DNA from: Thermoleophilia bacterium
Lineage (GTDB): Bacteria > Actinomycetota > Thermoleophilia > Solirubrobacterales > 70-9
Assembly (NCBI GenBank): GCA_016650125.1
Contig: JAENWT010000012.1
Coordinates: 1 to 64,000 of the forward strand
Reading direction: 5' to 3'
DNA: 64,000 nucleotides
Shown: piece by piece, positions 1-10,650 of the stretch
Layout: each line of letters begins with the position of its first letter
Numbering within the stretch: the stretch's first letter is position 1
The notes under the pieces: generated by a model
What the model was told of the DNA's origin: nothing
Databases searched by the model: none
The model's input: only the letters and a program-made list of their open reading frames with translations
Made by a program: the position numbers and the translations under genes

Positions 1-1181
1 ACCCCGACCAATGCGTCTTCAGTTGCCTGCTTTGCGTGCGCAGCGTTTCTCTGGGCTCGCTCAAGGACACCGCCAATCAACGCATCACCCTCAGCCGAAG
101 CGGTCCGAATCGCATGTCTTGCACCCAAGGTAATCTGGCGCCAGAACGATGGCACGTCGCGTCTGGCTTCAGCGAGCTGGGTGACAGCCTCTGTTTTGAC
201 CATCTGCAGCGTTTCGCGCGATTGCTCGGAGGCTGACCGGACAACCTGCATTGACTCCAGGCGAATATCGGAAAGTAGCTCAGACGTTGACTGCTTACCT
301 TGTGCCAAATGGCGGAGGGCCTCTCCCCTGACAGTCATTTCAAGGGTTCCTGCCATCGCCTTAACTGACTGTATGACTCTGGCAGCAAGGTTGGAAACCT
401 GCACGTAATTGGCCTTGGCCTCTGCCGTGCGTTTGGCAATGACCTGCTCGACCAGCGCCAGGTAGACCTCGGTCTTGCCCGAGCCCGTGACCCCCGCCAG
501 CAGAGCCTCGGCCATCGTTTCGGAATCGAGCCGGGCGGCCAGGTCGCTCACGGCGGCGGACTGCTCGGAGGTCAGTTCCGGCGCGTCGGCAGCTGCCGAG
601 CCGACCACGCTGCCCTCGGGCCGGCGGCGGACCCGGATCTCCTCACGCGCGATCAGTCCCCGCGACTCGAGCCGTTTCAAAGCGGCGCCGTCGGCCCCGG
701 TGCGCGCGCTCAGCTCCCGGCCGGTCATCTCACCTTCGAGCAGGGAAGTCAGGACGAGCTTCTGCTTCGCCCCCAGGCGATCTCCGCCGGAGATCGCTTC
801 GCGGCCGGCATCGGTCAGGCGGTTGAGCTTCTCGACCCGTGCCCGGGTCCGCTCGCCGCCGGTGCCGGTACCGGGCGGCAGCATCAGCCCGAGGCCACGG
901 GCGGGGGTCGAGCAGTATTCGCGGGCGATCCAAATCCCCAGATCGACGAGTTCAGGTGTCGTGCCCGAGCCGAGGATCCGGATCGGCTCGGCCAGCCGTT
1001 CGGCGGGGACCTCGCTCGTCTCGGTCAGCTCGACGACGACGCCAAGCAGCCGGCGCGGCCCGAACGGGACCTGAAGCACGTTGCCGACCTCGATCTCCGC
1101 CAGCCGTTCCGGAATCGAGTAGTCGAACGGGCCCCGGAGCGCGCGGGCTGTCGTCAGCGGCTCGACCCTGGCGATGGACAC
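1..1181 (-). CDS. priA: PriA N-terminal region fused in frame to an unrelated helical sequence (cut by window edge)
   Basis: Residues 1 to about 249 read as primosomal replication-restart protein PriA: N-terminal DNA-binding domain (FDYSIPE, GVVVELT), winged-helix part, then Walker A GVTGSGKTEVYLALVEQ near residues 229-245. A normal PriA would continue with a VPEIALTPQ-type motif. Here, after VIAKR (about position 432), the frame stays open but becomes an Ala/Gln/Glu-rich amphipathic helical sequence (EAKANYVQVSNLAARV, later ARRDVPSFWRQI) with visibly lower GC, and runs off the window. No helicase motifs II-VI are present. GTG at 1181 is the only possible start because an in-frame TAA lies 9 nt upstream. 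The gene diverges from the PH-like gene at 1262. The PriA part is secure; the second part is unidentified, and ExoVII large-subunit coiled coil is one weak guess. Confidence 0.75.
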   Translation of the reverse strand, partial: MSIARVEPLTTARALRGPFDYSIPERLAEIEVGNVLQVPFGPRRLLGVVVELTETSEVPAERLAEPIRILGSGTTPELVDLGIWIAREYCSTPARGLGLMLPPGTGTGGERTRARVEKLNRLTDAGREAISGGDRLGAKQKLVLTSLLEGEMTGRELSARTGADGAALKRLESRGLIAREEIRVRRRPEGSVVGSAAADAPELTSEQSAAVSDLAARLDSETMAEALLAGVTGSGKTEVYLALVEQVIAKRTAEAKANYVQVSNLAARVIQSVKAMAGTLEMTVRGEALRHLAQGKQSTSELLSDIRLESMQVVRSASEQSRETLQMVKTEAVTQLAEARRDVPSFWRQITLGARHAIRTASAEGDALIGGVLERAQRNAAHAKQATEDALVG

Positions 1182-1261
1182 CGGTCCACGTTACGGCCAA
1201 TGGCGGACGTGGTGTCCCGCGATATCCCGCGAGCAGTCGCGAGGCAATATGCTCCGCCCCA

Positions 1262-1768
1262 ATGGCTTTCTCTCCCAGTCCGGGCGAACAGATCATCTTC
1301 CAGGGGCATCCGTCCTGGAGAGCCATCCTCGCCTTCTACCTGAAAGGCCTGGCGATCGGCATCGTGCTCGCGATCATCGCCAAGCTGATCGGCCGCTCGT
1401 CCACCGAAGTCTTCGTGATCGTGCTGATCGTGCTGGGCCTCGCGGTCCTGATCGGGTTCATCAAGCGCATGGCGACGACCTACACGATCACCAACCGCCG
1501 CCTCAACATCAAGCGCGGAATCTTCGCCCGTGACATCCAGGAAACACGCCTCGAGCGCGTCCAGAACGTCAACTTCAGCCAGACCGTCTTCCAGCGCCTG
1601 CTGCGGATCGGCGACGTCGACTTCGACACGGCCGCCTCCGACAACGAGAACGAGTTCGTCTTCAACGGAGTCGGCGACCCCCAGTCAGTGGTGACCAAGG
1701 TCGACAAGGCCACCTCAGCCGGCGCAGCCGGTGGCCACGGCCTCGGCGAACCCAGCTCTCAGTACTAG
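1262..1768 (+). CDS. PH-like (bPH2/YdbS-type) membrane protein
   Basis: 168 aa. The order fits the bacterial PH (DUF304, YdbS/YdbT-like) family: a short N-terminal segment (GEQIIFQGHPSW), two adjacent membrane helices at about residues 20-65, then the domain TTYTITNRRLNIKRGIFARDIQETRLERVQNV. The Y-x-IT-NRRL and ETRLERVQNV patterns are typical of the family. The C-terminus is a Gly/Ala-rich tail. The biochemical role of the family is largely unknown; it probably acts at the cytoplasmic face of the membrane. ATG at 1262 starts exactly at the conserved region, although the reading frame is open further upstream across the priA start region. No strong Shine-Dalgarno sequence is visible. It is followed by a long inverted repeat, so it is probably monocistronic. 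Confidence 0.8.
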   Translation: MAFSPSPGEQIIFQGHPSWRAILAFYLKGLAIGIVLAIIAKLIGRSSTEVFVIVLIVLGLAVLIGFIKRMATTYTITNRRLNIKRGIFARDIQETRLERVQNVNFSQTVFQRLLRIGDVDFDTAASDNENEFVFNGVGDPQSVVTKVDKATSAGAAGGHGLGEPSSQY

Positions 1769-1816
1769 AGGAAGCGGCGCCCGGGAACTGCCTGAGCGGC
1801 GCCTGGCTTCGTCGAC

Positions 1817-1868
1817 GGCAGGGAATGACAGCTCAAGTACGTGAGTACGATCGCGGTCATTCCCTGCC
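1817..1868. terminator. 13-bp inverted repeat behind the PH-like gene
   Basis: The arms GGCAGGGAATGAC (1817-1829) and GTCATTCCCTGCC (1856-1868) are perfect complements around a 26-nt loop. The loop itself contains GTAC...GTAC. It begins 48 nt after the stop of the gene ending at 1768 and is followed by TTTA rather than a true T-tract. A transcription terminator or a small mobile repeat are both possible. Confidence 0.5.
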
Positions 1869-1900
1869 TTTACTCCTTGCCAGCCGCTCGCAGGCAGCCC

Positions 1901-2002
1901 CCGTGTACCACTTACGGGAGGTTTCGGAAAAGCCGAGTCTCGTAAGCCTCGGGTCGCCGAGAAACGGATGGTGGGCGTCAGATGGCCACTTTTCGTATCT
2001 CG
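1901..2002 (-). repeat. Dispersed structured repeat, type II, copy A
   Basis: Read on the minus strand from 2002, the first 77 nt match the plus-strand stretch starting at 29673 at 61 of 77 positions without gaps. The unpaired block AAAGTGGCCAT is identical. Two stems are retained: CGAGA...TCTCG, and CCGAG...CTCGG (which becomes TTGAG...CTCGG with G-U pairs in the other copy). Both copies end in CGTAAGTGG. Copy A abuts type I copy 1. Nothing in the gap looks like a protein gene. Confidence 0.6.
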
Positions 2003-2004
2003 TC

Positions 2005-2091
2005 GGCCTAACCACGTTCCGCTCACGGGTAGGCCTTTCACTGCAGCAAACATCGTGTTTTGCGATTTAGCAAAACCGATGCCTTATGCAA
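2005..2091. repeat. Dispersed structured repeat, type I, copy 1
   Basis: The 41 nt at 2011-2051 match 23733-23773 at 39 positions. This block is followed by a hairpin (CATCG/CGATG plus TTTTGC/GCAAAA at 2051-2081) and the shared tail GCCTTATGC. In the second copy the hairpin is at the same place but built of different bases (CGCCG/CGGCG plus ATTTCCCA/TGGGAAAT), so pairing rather than sequence is kept. In this copy GGCCTA (2005-2010) can also pair with TAGGCC (2030-2035). It lies 118 nt before tkt. Function unknown; an RNA element or a REP-like repeat. Confidence 0.6.
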
Positions 2092-2196
2092 AGCTGTGAT
2101 GTCTTCGAGAGGGCAAAAACCAGAAGCTTGTTCTCCTTATTCCGATTTTGCCCGCCGCCTCGGTAGACCGATATCGGAGGACTGCGCGCCTTTGGG

Positions 2197-2202
2197 TAGG
2201 AT
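2197..2202 (+). promoter_or_regulatory. Possible -10 box for tkt (near-leaderless start)
   Basis: TAGGAT fits the actinobacterial TAnnnT -10 pattern and ends 6 nt before the GTG of tkt. This is where a -10 box lies for leaderless mRNAs. However, the GGGTAGG in the same place could instead serve as a ribosome binding site, and no good -35 is visible. Confidence 0.3.
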
Positions 2203-2208
2203 GCGCGC

Positions 2209-4257
2209 GTGACCGACACCTTGTCTTCCCAGAGCCCTGACGAACTGAGCATCAACACGATTCGAACCCTTTCGATCGATGCCATCGACAAGGCGAACTC
2301 GGGTCATCCGGGTACCGCCATGGCTTTGGCGCCGTTGACTTTGAAGATGTGGCAGGAGTACCTGCGTTACGACCCGGCCGACCCGTACTGGCCGAACCGC
2401 GACCGTTTCGTGCTCTCGGCCGGCCACGCCTCGATGCTGCTCTATTCGATGATCCACCTCGCCGGGATCAAGCGGGTCGACCACGACGGCACCATCACCG
2501 ACCAGCCCGCCCTCAGCCTCGAGGACATCAAGAACTTCCGGCAGCTCAACTCGCCGACCCCGGGCCACCCCGAGTCCCACCTGACCACCGGAGTCGAGAC
2601 CACGACGGGCCCGCTCGGCCAGGGCGTCGCGACCTCGGTCGGCATGGCCGTCGCCGGCCTCTGGAAGCGCGCCGAGTACGGCGAAGAGATCTTCGACTAC
2701 GACGTCTACACGATCTGTGGAGACGGCGACATGATGGAAGGCGTCTCCCACGAGGCGGCTTCGCTGGCCGGTCACCAGAAGCTCCACAACCTGCTCTGGA
2801 TATACGACAGCAATCGCATCACGATCGACGGCAGCACCGACCTCGCCTTCACCGAAGACGTCGAGGCACGCTTCAAGGCTTACGAATGGAACGTCCACCA
2901 CGTCCACGACGCCAACGACCTCGACGAGATCGGCGCGGCCCTCGACAAGTTCAAGGCTGAAAAGGAACGTCCGACCTTGATCCTGATCCACAGCCACATC
3001 GGTTACGGCTCACCGAACAAGGTCGACACCTCGTCAGTCCACGGTGAACCGCTCGGCGCCGAAGAGACAATCCTGACCAAGGAGGTTTACGGCTGGCCCA
3101 CGGATGCCCACTTCCTGGTCCCGGACGGCGTCTACGAGAACTTCAACGACGGCATCGGCAAACGTGGCGCCGAACTCAACGCCGCCTGGAAAGAGACATT
3201 CCAGAACGCGTCCGACGAGGTCCGGACCGCCGCCGAGATGATGCTCGCCGGTGACCTGCCCGACGGCTGGGACAAAGACATCCCGACCTTCGACGCCGGC
3301 CAGGAAGTGCCGACGCGCAAGGCCTCGCAGAAGGTCCTCAACGCGATTGCGCCGAACGTCTCCTGGCTGCTGAGCGGCTCGGCCGACCTCACTGGTTCGG
3401 CCTCGTCCGGCCTGACCCCGGACGTATCCGGCGTATTCGAACCCGGCAACCGCAGCGGACACGGAATCCACCTCGGCGTGCGCGAGCACGAATCGGCGGC
3501 GATGTCGAACGGCCTCGCCCTCAGCAAACTGCGTCCCATCTGGTCGACCTACCTCATCTTTTCCGACTACGCCCGGCCGGCGATCCGCCTTTCGGCCCTG
3601 ATGGAGCAGCCGGTCGTCCACTGGTTCACCCACGATTCCTTCGGCCTCGGCGAAGACGGTCCGACCCATCAGCCGATCGAACAGCTTGCGTCGCTCAGGG
3701 CGATCCCGCAGCTCGACACGATCCGTCCGGCCGACGCCAACGAGGTGGCCGAAGCGTGGCGTGTGATCATGGCGAAGAAGAAGGGGCCGACCGCGCTCGT
3801 GCTCACCCGCCAGAACGTTCCGGTTCTGGACCGAGACAAGTACGCGGCAGCCTCGGGCCTGGCCAAGGGCGGTTACGTCATGGCCGACAGCGACGGTGAG
3901 CCAGAGGTCATCCTCATCGCCACCGGCAGCGAGGTCCACCTCGCGATCGAGGCGCACGAGATGCTGACCGTTGAAGGCATCAAGTCCCGTGTGGTCAGCC
4001 TTCCTTCCTGGCACCTCTTCGACCAGCAGACCGACGAATATCACGAATCGGTCCTCCCCTCTGCCGTCACGAACCGCGTTGCGATCGAGCAGGCCTCGAC
4101 CCTCGGCTGGGAGCGCTACATCGGCGAGACCGGCACGATGATCGGCATGACCACCTTCGGTGCCTCCGGCCCCTTCAAGGATCTGGCCAAGTTCTTCGGC
4201 TTCACGCCCGACGCCATCGTCGAAGCGGCCAAAGACCAGATCGCCGGGCAGGGCTGA
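2209..4257 (+). CDS. tkt: Transketolase
   Basis: 682 aa, full length for the family. Transfers two-carbon units between sugar phosphates in the pentose phosphate pathway, using thiamine diphosphate and Mg/Ca. Visible signatures: [13 protein letters not shown] near the N-terminus, the ThDP motif [18 protein letters not shown] near residue 170 ending in the metal-binding DSN, IDGSTD, the pyrimidine-domain REHE ([17 protein letters not shown]), and [15 protein letters not shown] near residue 475. The GTG start at 2209 gives the usual N-terminus; the only A/G-rich stretch upstream is GGGTAGG. It is followed after 4 nt by pgi and then a HAD phosphatase, forming one operon for hexose/pentose phosphate interconversion. 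Confidence 0.97.
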   Translation: MTDTLSSQSPDELSINTIRTLSIDAIDKANSGHPGTAMALAPLTLKMWQEYLRYDPADPYWPNRDRFVLSAGHASMLLYSMIHLAGIKRVDHDGTITDQPALSLEDIKNFRQLNSPTPGHPESHLTTGVETTTGPLGQGVATSVGMAVAGLWKRAEYGEEIFDYDVYTICGDGDMMEGVSHEAASLAGHQKLHNLLWIYDSNRITIDGSTDLAFTEDVEARFKAYEWNVHHVHDANDLDEIGAALDKFKAEKERPTLILIHSHIGYGSPNKVDTSSVHGEPLGAEETILTKEVYGWPTDAHFLVPDGVYENFNDGIGKRGAELNAAWKETFQNASDEVRTAAEMMLAGDLPDGWDKDIPTFDAGQEVPTRKASQKVLNAIAPNVSWLLSGSADLTGSASSGLTPDVSGVFEPGNRSGHGIHLGVREHESAAMSNGLALSKLRPIWSTYLIFSDYARPAIRLSALMEQPVVHWFTHDSFGLGEDGPTHQPIEQLASLRAIPQLDTIRPADANEVAEAWRVIMAKKKGPTALVLTRQNVPVLDRDKYAAASGLAKGGYVMADSDGEPEVILIATGSEVHLAIEAHEMLTVEGIKSRVVSLPSWHLFDQQTDEYHESVLPSAVTNRVAIEQASTLGWERYIGETGTMIGMTTFGASGPFKDLAKFFGFTPDAIVEAAKDQIAGQG

Positions 4258-4261
4258 AGCG

Positions 4262-5889
<1,628 letters not shown>

Positions 5890-5893
<4 letters not shown>

Positions 5894-6588
5894 CCGGCGG
5901 CGCGGTCCCCCCGCTCGACGCGCCGATCAGGGGCATCCTCTTCGACGTCGACGGCACCCTGCTGACCACCGGCGGCGCCGGTGGGACTGCCTGGAGCAAG
6001 GCCTTCGTCGAGGTGCACGACATCCCTGTGGACATTGAGAGGGTGACCGAATCCGGCATGCCCGATGCCGAGGTGGCCTCGGCCTCACTCAAGTCGATCC
6101 TCGGCCACGACCCGAGCGAGGCCGAGGTCCAGGCGGTCACCGAGCCCTATCTCAAGTACCTGCCGGAAGCGGTCGAAAGGTCCGAGAAGTACACGATCGA
6201 GCCCGGCATCGTGCCGCTGCTCGAGCGCCTCACCAGCGAGGGCTATCTGCTCGGAATCACCACTGGCAACATCGAGCCCGCCGCCCGCATCAAGCTGGAG
6301 CGTGGCGACCTCAACCGCTTCTTCGATTTCGGCGGCTTCGGCTCCGATTCGAACATCCGCTCCGAGCTCACCCTCAAGGGCGTCGAGCGCGGCATCGAGG
6401 CCTCGGGAGGCAAGCTCGTCCTCGAAGATTTCATCGCAATCGGCGACACGCCCCGCGACATAGAGGCCGGCCACACGATCGGAATCCGGGTCGTCGGAGT
6501 AGCCACCGGCCATTTCCCCGCCAAGACCCTCGAAAAAGCAGGAGCCGACTGGGTCATCGAAACCGTGGAGAACGGCTTCCCGGTCTAG
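5890..6588 (+). CDS. HAD-superfamily hydrolase (phosphoglycolate phosphatase-like)
   Basis: 232 aa. Motif I is [15 protein letters not shown] with the nucleophile and acid Asp residues, motif II is GITTGN, a Lys in [13 protein letters not shown] may serve as motif III, and motif IV is [11 protein letters not shown] helical cap lies between motifs I and II (about residues 25-100). This is the layout of Gph/beta-phosphoglucomutase-type HAD phosphatases; the substrate cannot be read from sequence. The GTG start overlaps the pgi stop (GTGA), implying translational coupling. A perfect hairpin directly follows, so it ends the tkt operon. Its place suggests clean-up of a phosphorylated sugar or glycolate by-product (inference). 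Confidence 0.88.
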
Positions 6589-6604
6589 GTCCGCCGCGAT
6601 CCAA

Positions 6605-6629
6605 AAAACTACGACTATTTCGTAGTTTT
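6605..6629. terminator. Terminator of the tkt-pgi operon
   Basis: AAAACTACGA (6605-6614) and TCGTAGTTTT (6620-6629) form a perfect 10-bp stem with a 5-nt loop. A-run and T-run flanks make it a typical rho-independent terminator active in both directions. It starts 17 nt after the HAD phosphatase stop. Confidence 0.85.
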
Positions 6630-6711
6630 CCCGATCGGTTCGCCACAACTCCGTCCGTTGACGGTGTTTCCACCCATAGTCCAGTCGAATGGGAAGAGAA
6701 TCTTGAGCGTT

Positions 6712-6930
6712 ATGAAAGCAGCACGGGCATTCATCATTTGCGTCGCCGTTTCGGTCGCCGGAGGAGTCCTGGCCCAATCGTCGAGCGCGACGGTGCCCGG
6801 CCAGAACGGCCGGCTCAGTGCTGACGCGTACGTCGGGGGTCTCTTGACCCTGAGTCCGGTTCGCCCCCAAGGGCGCTCTGCCGAACACGCTCGAAAAAAG
6901 CATCACCCTCAGGGGCAGATAACGAAGTGA
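6712..6930 (+). CDS. Small predicted secreted protein
   Basis: 72 aa if started at the ATG at 6712. It begins with a clear signal-peptide-like stretch (MKAARAFIICVAVSVAGGVLAQSSSA), then a short polar region rich in Arg, Gly and His, ending KKHHPQGQITK. A TTG at 6703 lies at better distance from the purine run GGGAAGAG at 6691 and would add three residues. No known family is recognised. It sits alone between two hairpins, and its stop codon lies inside the second one. The evidence for a real gene is the export signal and ribosome binding site; length and lack of homology keep it uncertain. Confidence 0.45.
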   Translation: MKAARAFIICVAVSVAGGVLAQSSSATVPGQNGRLSADAYVGGLLTLSPVRPQGRSAEHARKKHHPQGQITK

Positions 6931-6972
6931 CCCGAATGAGGGCCTCTACATGGCCCTTATTCCGGTCACTTC
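6924..6972. terminator. Long bidirectional terminator hairpin
   Basis: GAAGTGACC (6924-6932) pairs with GGTCACTTC (6964-6972), and the stem continues with GAAT/ATTC and GGGCC/GGCCC, leaving a 7-nt loop. It stands between the plus-strand small gene and the 3' end of the minus-strand gene at 7009, so it can serve both converging transcripts. Confidence 0.8.
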
Positions 6973-7008
6973 TCTGTTACTCGCCGTGGCTTTCCGGTGT
7001 GACGCTGT

Positions 7009-10000
7009 CTAGCGTCGCTTCCTGTGGGGAAAACTGGCCGAAGCCGGCCGTCCTGTACGCCCCGCCGCGCTGCGCCCGGTCACAGTGACGCGAACCTTGT
7101 CCTTCTTGCCGATTCCACCGAGGCGAATTCGGGGCGACTCGACCAGCTTCAGCAGGTTCCGGCCGTCGCTGAGCCGGACCCGGACGGTGTAGGTGTCTGC
7201 GCCCTCTGAGCGTTGCCAGCGAGCTTGGATCTTCCCGCCCTTCCGTCGGAGTTTGAGGCCGCGGACCCGCGGGGGTTTGATCGGGCCCGGAGCCCGGTAA
7301 TGGGCAATCGTCTTTTTCAGGCGAGGCAAACCGTCCTGATCGACCTCGGCGACGATCGCGCGCTTGCCCGCCGGCCCGTCGCCCGCGCTGAAGGTGATCC
7401 TGCCGCTCTTCTTCTTGCTTGTTCCGATCAGGTGCCCACCGGTTCCGATCTGTTCGAAGTACCGCACGACGAGACCCTTGCGGGAGGTCGCCCGGTAAGT
7501 GAGGACCCGGCTCCTGGAGGACCGACCCTTCCGGCGCTTCACCGTCTTGATGTTGCCCGAGACCTTCGGTGGACTCAAACCCTTGCTCACGGCAACCTCG
7601 GTGATCGTCGGACCGGGGTTGGCTTCGACCTGCCAGCTTCCGCCCGCGGGCTTGAGCAGTCCGATGTGGGTTTCGTCTCCACTGGTCGCAACCGTCACCG
7701 GCTCCGTTTTTGCCGCTTCGGCGCTCACCGGGACCGGAGTGAATCGTGTGCCGGAGGGTGAAATCACCACGACGTCGGGCGGGCCACCGTCGCCCGTGAC
7801 CCTTATGCCAGCGCTAGGCAGACCGGCCGGCAGATCCAGGCCCTGCCCCGCGGCCCGGCCCGACCGCGCCGCCGTCACCGCCCGCACTTCGAAGGGACCT
7901 GTGTCGCAAGTGGGTGGGCCGAGCAGCTCTGCATCTTCACCCCAGCGGTAGCCGAATCCGATGAAGCCGCCGGCGCAGGCGGCAATTCCGGTACTGGAAA
8001 CCAGACCCTCGAATCCCGAACAGATACCGAACGGGGGCTCGCCCAGGCAACCCGAGAAGCCGGCCGAAGCGCCGAACTGGCCGTTGTTGGCATCAAAGAA
8101 GCCGTTGATCTCGGTACCCGCCGAAATGATCCCTTCGAGGTCGATTCTGCTTTTGGAGTGAACGGAGAAGTAGCCGTCAGCGTCGCCATGGAGGTGCGAG
8201 TTCGAAATCGGGAATCCCGCCAGGCTCCCCACCCCGGTCACGTCGACGGCGAACACGGGTTTAGTCGAGATGCGCAGCTTGGAGTCGATCCCGAAGGTGT
8301 AAGTGTCCGGCGGGGCGATTGGTCGCGCTCCGACGACCCCGCCCGCCTCAATGGCGAAGGGATCCAGTTCGAGTTCGCCGGAGATCTTGTTGAGGAAGAC
8401 GTCTGTAAACAGCGGTACTCCCGGAAACGGGACCGGAGTGATTTCGACCGCCCCACGGCTGAAGGCTCCATCCGTGAACTGGAGATCAGCCGAGATGACC
8501 GCACCCGCAATGAGGATGGTGCCGCTACCGGTCCAGTTCGCGCCGCCGTCCCAGTTGATGTCGAGATCGCTCAGGACAACGGGACCGAGGACCAGGTTGC
8601 CGACCCGGAAACGCATGCTCGAGACCTCGAGTCCTCCCGCGTTGCTGGCGCGCAGGGTCAGATTTCCGGTCAATCCTCCGAAGACCTTTGGCAGGCTGAG
8701 CGCGATCGGAATCTCGACCGACTTCTCCTTGAGGATCACGTCGATGTCTCCCTGAACCGGGAATCCTTCGAGGTCAACCGGGAAGTTCTTCGTGTCGAAG
8801 CTGAACAGCCGAACTCCTTCGGCCCCTGAAGGCAGCCGAACGTGAAGTTCACCATGGAACAGGTCGATCGGTCCCCCGGGTGCCCGGAGCCGGACCGTGA
8901 CCTTGCCGGTCGTATCGATCGTCCGCTCCCGGGTGCCGAGCAGGATCTTCGCGTCGGCATCGGGGATGATCTCCAGGCCGTTGAGCCGGAGCGGGCCCTC
9001 CGACACCTTGGCCGCCGACTGGCCGGCGGCACTCAGCAGGCAGCCCTGTGTGGCCAGGATCTGAACAGCTCCATAGTCGATCTCCTGGCACTTGACTTCG
9101 GTGCCGGGTGCCGCACCACTGCCTGGCCGACTGCCGAGCCCGACCGCATTCGTCGCCTCCTGCACGCCGGACGGTGTCACCTCCACCTCACCGTAAGCCT
9201 GACCATCGCCGCCGGAAACGTAGGTGGCAAATCCCCCGCCGTCGGCTGCCGCCGCGATTTCGACCTGACTGATGGCGGAACTCGACTCGGCCAGTATCCG
9301 GGGTGAAGAGAGCTTCGTTCCGTTCCGCGTGTTTCGTTCGAGCAGCCGACTCGGATTCGATGAACCATCGACCCAGGCCAGGCGCAGGGCTCCGCCCGGA
9401 TCGGCAAACAGGTCGCGCGAGCCGCTGTCAGAAGTGTCACTGACCGTGACCGGCTGTCCCCGTGATGTCCCGTTGAGCCGGCTCAACCGAAGCGGCTTGC
9501 CGAACCCGGCGCGGTCCACCAGGAACGACCCGATCGGTCCGGCGGCGAGCCGCGGTTCGATGCCGGTGGTCTGGGTCTCGGTCCAGTTGGCCGGGCTGTT
9601 GGGGCTGCCAGAGCCGTTCCACTGCCTGATGAATATCTGATTGCTCAAATCGGCGAACGCGGTGAGCGGTCGCTCGTCAACCGTCGCCAGGCTGCCGCTG
9701 TAGGCCCGGTCTGGACCGGCCGCGCCCAGATTGGCCGGATTGGCGCTGTAGGACCCGGAGGAAATCGACTGGAAGTAGGTGCCGCCGGTCTTGGTATCCG
9801 AGATCAAGCCGACTCGGGGGGAATCGACCGGTCCGAACACGGTTGCTCCGCCGGAGGGCTCGGCGTCACCGACGAGTCCCGGTCCGGTCAGAGTCTGTCC
9901 GCCGTTGTCGGATACCCACAGATAGGTTGAACTGCTTGACGATCCACCGATCGGCGTGGGTACGACGTTTGGATATCTACGGGTGATCAGGCCCAGATCG

Positions 10001-10578
10001 TCGCCGATCGCGACCACTGCGGGTCCGGAAGAATCGTCGTTGAACTGGGGGTCGTTGCCGCCTCCACCCGGCTGAACCGGAAAGACGCTCTGAGTCGAGG
10101 ACGGGTTGTCACAGGTGGTTGCCGCCCGACGAATTCGGCAGTAGCGGAGGCGATCCGGACCGGTGCCACCATCCTCGGTCCAGACCACATGAGCGGTTCC
10201 TGCGGCGTCAACGATCAGATCTGGAAAGCGGCCTGCGGTACTCAGCGTGAATGACGGCAGTGGCGGCGCCAGCCCGGTCTTCGGCGCCTTGCAGGCTCCC
10301 CGATAGCCGGGCGTCCGGTAGACCGGTCCTTTCTTCGTGGAACGGCACGGCTTCGCCCGGCGCTTCTTCTTTTTGGCTTTCTGGCCAACCCGGAACCTGC
10401 GTTCGGCCGATCCGGAACCGGCTCCACTGACCGCGTCGCCCGAAGACCCGCGATCCGCCCCGCCGGCTTGATTCGCCGTAGCACTGCGGGCCGATTGTCC
10501 CCCGAGCGCAACCGATCCGGCCAGTAGCAAAAAAGTCACTACCGCAAGCGTGAGAAGTCTAGTCTCAGCGCGGACCAT
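7009..10578 (-). CDS. Large secreted multidomain protein of unknown function
   Basis: 1189 aa. N-terminal signal peptide (TRLLTLAVVTFLLLAGSVALGG), then a basic linker (KAKKKKRRAKPC). Residues about 110-480 show spaced repeats such as VDAAGTAHVVWTED and ADPGGALRLAWVDG, as in BNR/propeller-type proteins. Residues about 520-900 are a long, glycine-poor beta-repeat region (GNLTLRASNAGGLEVSSMRFRVGNLVLGPVVLSDLDINWDG). The C-terminus holds a fibronectin-III-like domain (PPRVRGLKLRRKGGKIQARWQRSEGADTYTVRV). No membrane anchor or sorting signal is evident after the signal peptide, so it is probably released or wall-attached. The start lies 72 nt after metK on the same strand. Function not recognised; it shares the AW-type repeat style with the exported protein at 57722-59116. 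Confidence 0.85.
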   Translation of the reverse strand: MVRAETRLLTLAVVTFLLLAGSVALGGQSARSATANQAGGADRGSSGDAVSGAGSGSAERRFRVGQKAKKKKRRAKPCRSTKKGPVYRTPGYRGACKAPKTGLAPPLPSFTLSTAGRFPDLIVDAAGTAHVVWTEDGGTGPDRLRYCRIRRAATTCDNPSSTQSVFPVQPGGGGNDPQFNDDSSGPAVVAIGDDLGLITRRYPNVVPTPIGGSSSSSTYLWVSDNGGQTLTGPGLVGDAEPSGGATVFGPVDSPRVGLISDTKTGGTYFQSISSGSYSANPANLGAAGPDRAYSGSLATVDERPLTAFADLSNQIFIRQWNGSGSPNSPANWTETQTTGIEPRLAAGPIGSFLVDRAGFGKPLRLSRLNGTSRGQPVTVSDTSDSGSRDLFADPGGALRLAWVDGSSNPSRLLERNTRNGTKLSSPRILAESSSAISQVEIAAAADGGGFATYVSGGDGQAYGEVEVTPSGVQEATNAVGLGSRPGSGAAPGTEVKCQEIDYGAVQILATQGCLLSAAGQSAAKVSEGPLRLNGLEIIPDADAKILLGTRERTIDTTGKVTVRLRAPGGPIDLFHGELHVRLPSGAEGVRLFSFDTKNFPVDLEGFPVQGDIDVILKEKSVEIPIALSLPKVFGGLTGNLTLRASNAGGLEVSSMRFRVGNLVLGPVVLSDLDINWDGGANWTGSGTILIAGAVISADLQFTDGAFSRGAVEITPVPFPGVPLFTDVFLNKISGELELDPFAIEAGGVVGARPIAPPDTYTFGIDSKLRISTKPVFAVDVTGVGSLAGFPISNSHLHGDADGYFSVHSKSRIDLEGIISAGTEINGFFDANNGQFGASAGFSGCLGEPPFGICSGFEGLVSSTGIAACAGGFIGFGYRWGEDAELLGPPTCDTGPFEVRAVTAARSGRAAGQGLDLPAGLPSAGIRVTGDGGPPDVVVISPSGTRFTPVPVSAEAAKTEPVTVATSGDETHIGLLKPAGGSWQVEANPGPTITEVAVSKGLSPPKVSGNIKTVKRRKGRSSRSRVLTYRATSRKGLVVRYFEQIGTGGHLIGTSKKKSGRITFSAGDGPAGKRAIVAEVDQDGLPRLKKTIAHYRAPGPIKPPRVRGLKLRRKGGKIQARWQRSEGADTYTVRVRLSDGRNLLKLVESPRIRLGGIGKKDKVRVTVTGRSAAGRTGRPASASFPHRKRR

Positions 10579-10650
10579 GTTTGTCGACGCTACTCCCGAA
10601 CCACGACCGGGTCAAATCCGGAAACAAATCGGTACGCCGAATTGACCGAC

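Noticed and set aside
475-1074. 199-codon plus-strand frame near the left edge
   Set aside because: Arg/Ser/Pro-rich shadow of the PriA N-terminal coding region.
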